In this document: piece by piece, positions 59,563-64,000 of the stretch
Numbering within the stretch: position 1 is the stretch's first letter
Layout of the letters: every line of letters starts with the position of its first letter
Notes under the pieces: model-generated
What the model saw: only the letters and a program-made list of their open reading frames with translations
Databases searched by the model: none
Told to the model about the DNA's origin: nothing
Assembly (NCBI GenBank): GCA_021820975.1
Contig: JAKADA010000001.1
Coordinates: 1-64,000, forward strand
DNA: 64,000 nt
From: Bacillota bacterium
Lineage (GTDB): Bacteria > Bacillota > Bacilli > Alicyclobacillales > SLC66
Reading direction: 5' to 3'
Position numbers and translations under genes: made by a program

Positions 59563-62418
59563 ATGACACAAGATGCAATCGTGGTAAAAGGTGCGCGTGT
59601 CCATAATCTTAAAAATATTGATATCGAACTTCCACGCGATAAATTAGTGGTTTTTACAGGGTTAAGCGGTTCTGGCAAATCATCGTTAGCGTTCGACACG
59701 TTATATGCTGAGGGTCAACGGCGCTATGTAGAGTCCTTGTCCGCGTATGCTAGGCAATTTCTTGGGCAGATGGATAAGCCTGATGTCGACTCCATTGAAG
59801 GGTTATCACCTGCGATTAGTATCGATCAAAAGACGACGAGTCGCAATCCGCGCTCGACGGTTGGGACCGTGACAGAAATTTACGATTACCTAAGATTGCT
59901 TTTCGCTCGGGTAGGCACACCGTATTGCCCGAAGTGTGGAACGCCTATCACGTCGCAAACGATCGATCAAATGGTTGATCGCGTGATGACCTTATCGACA
60001 GGTACGCGTATTCAAATTCTTGCTCCGATGATCACGGGAAAAAAAGGGGAACACGTCAAGGTTCTTGAGGATCTGACAAAAGCCGGCTATGTGCGTGTGC
60101 GCGTAGATGGCGTCTTGCGGGAATTGTCGGAAGAGATTAAGCTCGAAAAAAATAAAAAGCATCATATCGCGGTTGTTGTTGACCGCATTGTCGTAAAAGA
60201 GGATGTGGCAACGCGTTTAGCGGATAGTCTGGAAAGTGCCTTATCGTTGGCGAATGGGACGGTGATCGTCGATATCCTCGATGGTGAGGAAATGCTTTTT
60301 AGTCAGAACTTAGCCTGTCCTACTTGTGGTTACAGCGTGCAAGAAATTAGCCCTCGGATGTTTTCATTTAACAGTCCTTTTGGTGCTTGCCCTGCGTGTG
60401 CAGGGCTTGGTCAGAAACTAGAAGTTGATATCGATCGGATCATTCCCGATCGCACGCGCACGATTCGAGATGGTGCGATTGCACCATGGGCTGGATCCAC
60501 GTCAACATACTATCCAGAACTGTTAGCGAACGCCTGTGCTAAACTTGGTGTTTCTTTGGATACGCCTATTGAGGCGATGGATGACAAAGCATTACAACAG
60601 TTGTTGTATGGTATGCCACAGGAAAAAGTGCAGTTCACTTTTATGAATGATTTCGGTCAGGTAAAAGCTGCCGAGGTGAGTTTTGAAGGTGTTATCCCTA
60701 ACCTCGAACGAAGGTTTCGTGATACGGCTTCGGATTCGATTCGTGATTTTATCGAAGGTTTTATGAGCAGTAATCCCTGTCCCGCTTGTCATGGCAAACG
60801 GCTCAAACCAGATAGTCTGGCGGTAAAAATTACGGGAAGATCGATTGCTGACTTGACCGACATGTCGATTACGGAAGTTCTGGATTTTTTTCAACACATT
60901 ACACTAACGCCAAAGGAACAACAAATCGCTGAATTGGTGCTTCGTGAAATTATTTCGCGCGTCGGTTTTTTGCGTGATGTCGGCTTAAATTATCTCTCAC
61001 TGTCGCGTGCTGCAGGAACGCTTTCTGGTGGTGAAGCGCAGCGCATTCGTCTTGCGACGCAGATTGGATCGAGCCTGGTTGGCGTGTTGTACATTTTAGA
61101 TGAACCGAGTATTGGCTTACACCAGCGTGACAATGCTCGGCTGATTCAAACGCTTACGCGCATGCGCGATCTTGGCAACACGTTAATCGTCGTTGAGCAT
61201 GATGAAGATACGATGTTTGCAGCTGATCAGATCGTGGATGTGGGTCCAGGAGCCGGTGTTCACGGTGGAATGATCGTCGCACAAGGTACTGTACAAGAGA
61301 TTATGGAGCACAAAACTTCCTTGACGGGGCAGTTTTTAAGTGGTCGACGTTTTATTGCTGTACCGGAAACAAGACGTCCTATAGGTGAACGGTTTTTTAC
61401 GATCAAAGGCGCCTCCGAAAACAACTTAAAAGGGATCACGGTGCGTTTCCCAATCGGTGTATTTACGTGTGTGACCGGTGTTTCAGGGTCAGGAAAAAGC
61501 ACGCTAGTCAACGAAATTTTGTATAAGATTCTTGCCTCACATCTCAATGGTGCTCGTGTGCGACCTGGGCGGTATAAAGCGATGGATGGGCTGGAGCATC
61601 TCGAAAAGGTGATCGATATCAATCAGTCTCCGATCGGACGCACACCGCGTTCCAATCCAGCCACGTATACGGGTGTCTTCGATGATATTCGCGATGTGTT
61701 TGCTAACACGACGGAGGCTAAAGTACGGGGTTACAGTAAAGGTCGGTTTAGTTTTAATATTCGTGGCGGACGTTGCGAGGCGTGCAAAGGTGACGGGATC
61801 ATTAAAATTGAAATGCACTTTTTGCCCGATGTGTATGTGCCGTGTGAAGTTTGCAAAGGCAAACGCTATAACCGTGAGACACTCGAGGTGCACTATAAGG
61901 GCAAATCGATTGCCGATGTTCTTGATATGACGATTGATGATGCGGCAGTGTTTTTTGAAAATGTTCCGCGGATCACGAGACGTTTGCAAACACTTGTTGA
62001 AGTGGGCCTTGGTTATATGAAATTAGGACAACCTGCGACAACGTTATCAGGTGGCGAGGCACAGCGCGTCAAACTGGCCTCTGAATTGCACCGGCGAAGC
62101 ACAGGACGAACTATGTATATCTTGGATGAACCGACAACAGGATTGCATGTAGCTGATATCGAAAAGCTGTTGCATGTATTGACAAAGCTAGTGGATGCAG
62201 GAGAATCTGTCGTCGTTATTGAACACAACCTTGATGTGATTAAAACGGCTGATTACATTATCGATCTAGGACCTGAAGGCGGCGATGGTGGCGGGCAACT
62301 TGTTGCTTCTGGAACACCGGAAGAAATTGTACGAAACATTGCATCGTACACGGGGCAGTTCCTTTTGCCTGTGCTCGTGCGTGATCGTGAGCGTTCAGAA
62401 ACTTTGCTTACCCAATAG
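59563..62418 (+). CDS. uvrA: Excinuclease ABC subunit A
   Basis: ATG 59563 follows AAGGAGAAC. The 951-residue protein has two ABC modules with Walker [13 protein letters not shown] and [14 protein letters not shown], signatures [12 protein letters not shown] and [12 protein letters not shown], and the CxxC zinc modules (CPTCGYS and [16 protein letters not shown] and CEVCKGKRY). DNA damage recognition is the role. It is co-transcribed with uvrB under the LexA box. Confidence 0.98.
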   Translation: MTQDAIVVKGARVHNLKNIDIELPRDKLVVFTGLSGSGKSSLAFDTLYAEGQRRYVESLSAYARQFLGQMDKPDVDSIEGLSPAISIDQKTTSRNPRSTVGTVTEIYDYLRLLFARVGTPYCPKCGTPITSQTIDQMVDRVMTLSTGTRIQILAPMITGKKGEHVKVLEDLTKAGYVRVRVDGVLRELSEEIKLEKNKKHHIAVVVDRIVVKEDVATRLADSLESALSLANGTVIVDILDGEEMLFSQNLACPTCGYSVQEISPRMFSFNSPFGACPACAGLGQKLEVDIDRIIPDRTRTIRDGAIAPWAGSTSTYYPELLANACAKLGVSLDTPIEAMDDKALQQLLYGMPQEKVQFTFMNDFGQVKAAEVSFEGVIPNLERRFRDTASDSIRDFIEGFMSSNPCPACHGKRLKPDSLAVKITGRSIADLTDMSITEVLDFFQHITLTPKEQQIAELVLREIISRVGFLRDVGLNYLSLSRAAGTLSGGEAQRIRLATQIGSSLVGVLYILDEPSIGLHQRDNARLIQTLTRMRDLGNTLIVVEHDEDTMFAADQIVDVGPGAGVHGGMIVAQGTVQEIMEHKTSLTGQFLSGRRFIAVPETRRPIGERFFTIKGASENNLKGITVRFPIGVFTCVTGVSGSGKSTLVNEILYKILASHLNGARVRPGRYKAMDGLEHLEKVIDINQSPIGRTPRSNPATYTGVFDDIRDVFANTTEAKVRGYSKGRFSFNIRGGRCEACKGDGIIKIEMHFLPDVYVPCEVCKGKRYNRETLEVHYKGKSIADVLDMTIDDAAVFFENVPRITRRLQTLVEVGLGYMKLGQPATTLSGGEAQRVKLASELHRRSTGRTMYILDEPTTGLHVADIEKLLHVLTKLVDAGESVVVIEHNLDVIKTADYIIDLGPEGGDGGGQLVASGTPEEIVRNIASYTGQFLLPVLVRDRERSETLLTQ

Positions 62419-62430
62419 GAAGGTGTTTGC

Positions 62431-63459
62431 TTGAAACTGTTTCATGAGATCGAACAGGTACTGGGACGGCGGGTGGTTTTTTGTGACCATCTGCCAGAAC
62501 CTTTGCGTCATGTACCACAAAGCATATTATTAGATGGTGTTCTTTATGAGGAACATCTATGGAGACAGGTGATGATGAAAGCAAAACCTGTCTATTTTTA
62601 CTATCTCAAGGATGCTGTGAGTGCGTCGGAGTTATACCTTTTACAACTTGCGTTAGCCGATAAAGAACGTGATAATGCACAGCGTATCCCAGTTTGGCAA
62701 CAACATGTCATTGATGCTATTCATCAGCCTGTAGAGGGCTTCGCTACGCTTGATGAAATGGATCTGCCTGCTGATATCTTGTTCCCTTGGACATGGCCCG
62801 TTTTTAGCGTCGGACTCCGTCTTAGCGACCGCCAGCAGGCATCCATGCTTACCGAAGAGGTCAAGCGAGTGCTTGATTCTTTGTCAGATGGCATCGATTT
62901 TCGGCCGTTTGTGACTGCTGAATCGTCTTTTTTGTTGTGCATTTTTTCTTCCTCAACACAAGAAAAAGACCCGGACGTGACGGGTGAAGATGTTGCGCGC
63001 GCATTAGTTGATGGGTTGCTTTCGGAAGAATTTATTGATTTACGAGCGGTATTTAGTGACGCTTTATACAATTTTGCCGATGTGCTTGCGACAGTAAGGC
63101 GAATGATTTTTATTGCGTTAACTGCCGAAACCCTGCAAATGGATAAACGCGTCTTATCGATACAAGGTCTAGGAATCTATGAATTACTTTTCGCGGTGAA
63201 AACACCTTTTAAAAAAATGTACGCCAATCATGTATTGCCTCCTGTTGCCGTAAGCAGTCTCGGTGCTGAACTAGAACAAACCGTAATGATGTTTATCACC
63301 TGCGATCTGAATATGAGTGAAACGGCAAGACAGTTGTATTTGCATCGCAACAGTCTCTTATATCGAATTGAACGCATTAAGGAATTGACGGGATATGATA
63401 TTCGCCATTTTGACGATGCTGTCACTGTTTGGTCGGCATTATTGTTGCGGCGACTGTAA
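62431..63459 (+). CDS. PucR-type helix-turn-helix regulator
   Basis: TTG 62431 follows AGGAAGGTG, 12 bases after uvrA. The 342-residue protein ends in the PucR C-terminal DNA-binding helix pair (MSETARQLYLHRNSLLYRIERIKELTGYDI, about residues 293-322), which is the CdaR/PucR family signature. The N-terminal 270 residues resemble the GGDEF-like middle domain of that family, without a clear ligand domain. It may regulate the ABC ATPase gene downstream, an inference from position only. Confidence 0.85.
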   Translation: MKLFHEIEQVLGRRVVFCDHLPEPLRHVPQSILLDGVLYEEHLWRQVMMKAKPVYFYYLKDAVSASELYLLQLALADKERDNAQRIPVWQQHVIDAIHQPVEGFATLDEMDLPADILFPWTWPVFSVGLRLSDRQQASMLTEEVKRVLDSLSDGIDFRPFVTAESSFLLCIFSSSTQEKDPDVTGEDVARALVDGLLSEEFIDLRAVFSDALYNFADVLATVRRMIFIALTAETLQMDKRVLSIQGLGIYELLFAVKTPFKKMYANHVLPPVAVSSLGAELEQTVMMFITCDLNMSETARQLYLHRNSLLYRIERIKELTGYDIRHFDDAVTVWSALLLRRL

Positions 63460-63602
63460 GGTGCTGCTATTACTTGTATGACGAAGTGCCTAAAGTGTAC
63501 GTGTGATGTTTGTATACGTTGTCATATAGAAGATTTCATAAGGAAAGCGCTATACTATGAGACATAGAGGTGCACATCGCACAAGAAAGGGGAACATCAG
63601 TC

Positions 63603-64000
63603 TTGGCTGAAGTTAAGCTCTCACACATTTATAAAAAATATGCTGGTAATGTTGTTGCTGTTACCGATTTCAATTTGGATATTGCAGATAAAGAATTTAT
63701 CGTCTTGGTAGGTCCTTCTGGTTGCGGTAAGTCCACTACATTGCGTATGATCGCTGGTCTTGAGGAAATTTCCGAAGGTGACTTGATAATTGGCTCGAAG
63801 CGCGTCAACGACGTACCGCCAAAAGATCGCGACATTGCCATGGTATTTCAAAACTATGCGCTGTATCCGCATATGACCGTTTTTCAAAATATGGCGTTTG
63901 GATTAAAACTGCGTCACTTTCCTAAAGCTGAAATTGAAAAACGCGTGCGAGAAGCTGCACTTATCCTTGATATTGAGCATTTGTTGCAACGTAAACCGAA
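63603..64000 (+). CDS. Sugar ABC transporter ATPase (UgpC/MsmX-like), partial at right edge
   Basis: TTG 63603 follows AAAGGGGAA. The frame is open to the window end (132 codons). The product begins [14 protein letters not shown] and has Walker [19 protein letters not shown] and Q-loop [27 protein letters not shown], both diagnostic of the MalK/UgpC/MsmX group. MsmX is a shared ATPase that powers several carbohydrate importers in Bacilli; a stand-alone position fits that role. The signature, Walker B and the C-terminal regulatory domain lie outside the window. Confidence 0.9.
   Translation, partial: MAEVKLSHIYKKYAGNVVAVTDFNLDIADKEFIVLVGPSGCGKSTTLRMIAGLEEISEGDLIIGSKRVNDVPPKDRDIAMVFQNYALYPHMTVFQNMAFGLKLRHFPKAEIEKRVREAALILDIEHLLQRKP

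Noticed and set aside
63510-63556. Promoter of the right-edge ABC ATPase
   Set aside because: TATACT at 63551 is a good -10 box, but no -35 hexamer with acceptable spacing was found, so it was not listed as a feature.

Overview
The window looks like a chromosomal segment of a low-to-moderate GC Bacillota, probably a Bacilli/Alicyclobacillaceae-like spore former. This rests on a Bacillus-type purine operon with a PurR-type operator, a compact arginine operon, the ftsE-ftsX-ctpB-minJ divisome neighbourhood, a LexA-type box before uvrBA, candidate Spo0A boxes, strong AGGAGG-type ribosome binding sites and very frequent GTG/TTG start codons. Placement below phylum is inference. No rRNA, tRNA, CRISPR array, prophage or intact insertion sequence was seen.

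Left part (1-5130) is a decaying accessory region. It holds the 5' part of an MNT-type nucleotidyltransferase running off the left edge, a short possible antitoxin remnant, a small hypothetical gene, and a MacB-type ABC exporter. In the exporter the ATPase carries two single-base deletions and the permease three in-frame stops. An anchored membrane protein with one internal stop and an apparently intact secreted transglutaminase-like protein follow. From 5131 to 11000 come a beta-propeller lactonase (minus), a mannose-1-phosphate guanylyltransferase, and an OpuC-type compatible-solute ABC transporter (opuCA-opuCB-opuCC) preceded by a clear cyclic di-AMP (ydaO-yuaA) riboswitch.

11000-23500 holds a secreted coiled-coil/M23 peptidoglycan hydrolase, a MoxR-DUF58-TgpA-like transglutaminase operon running into guaA, a stand-alone lacZ with its own promoter, and argJ with a short GNAT-type N-acetylglutamate synthase. 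23500-29000 is a minus-strand cluster: a flavoprotein, a PHP phosphoesterase apparently derived from DNA polymerase X, a glycosyltransferase and a nucleotide-sugar dehydrogenase. 29100-40330 is the purine operon purB-C-S-Q-L-F-M-N-H-D under a twin PurBox; purE and purK are absent.

40400-44440 carries a secreted YcdB/SLH-type protein, a 55-residue protein, and a MerR regulator divergent from a GC-rich NAD(P)-dependent epimerase whose promoter has the 19-bp spacer typical of MerR control. 44600-51400 is argC-B-D-F-G-H, which with argJ and the NAGS at 22 kb makes a complete glutamate-to-arginine route in this window. 51480-62420 is ftsE-ftsX-ctpB-minJ-motA-motB-uvrB-uvrA, preceded by three clustered Spo0A-box heptamers. 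The window ends with a PucR-type regulator and the 5' part of a UgpC/MsmX-type sugar ABC ATPase. I found no clearly new multi-gene system. The most notable items are the riboswitch-controlled opuC, the Spo0A-box cluster before ftsEX, the catalytically broken PolX-like PHP protein, and the half-decayed exporter locus.
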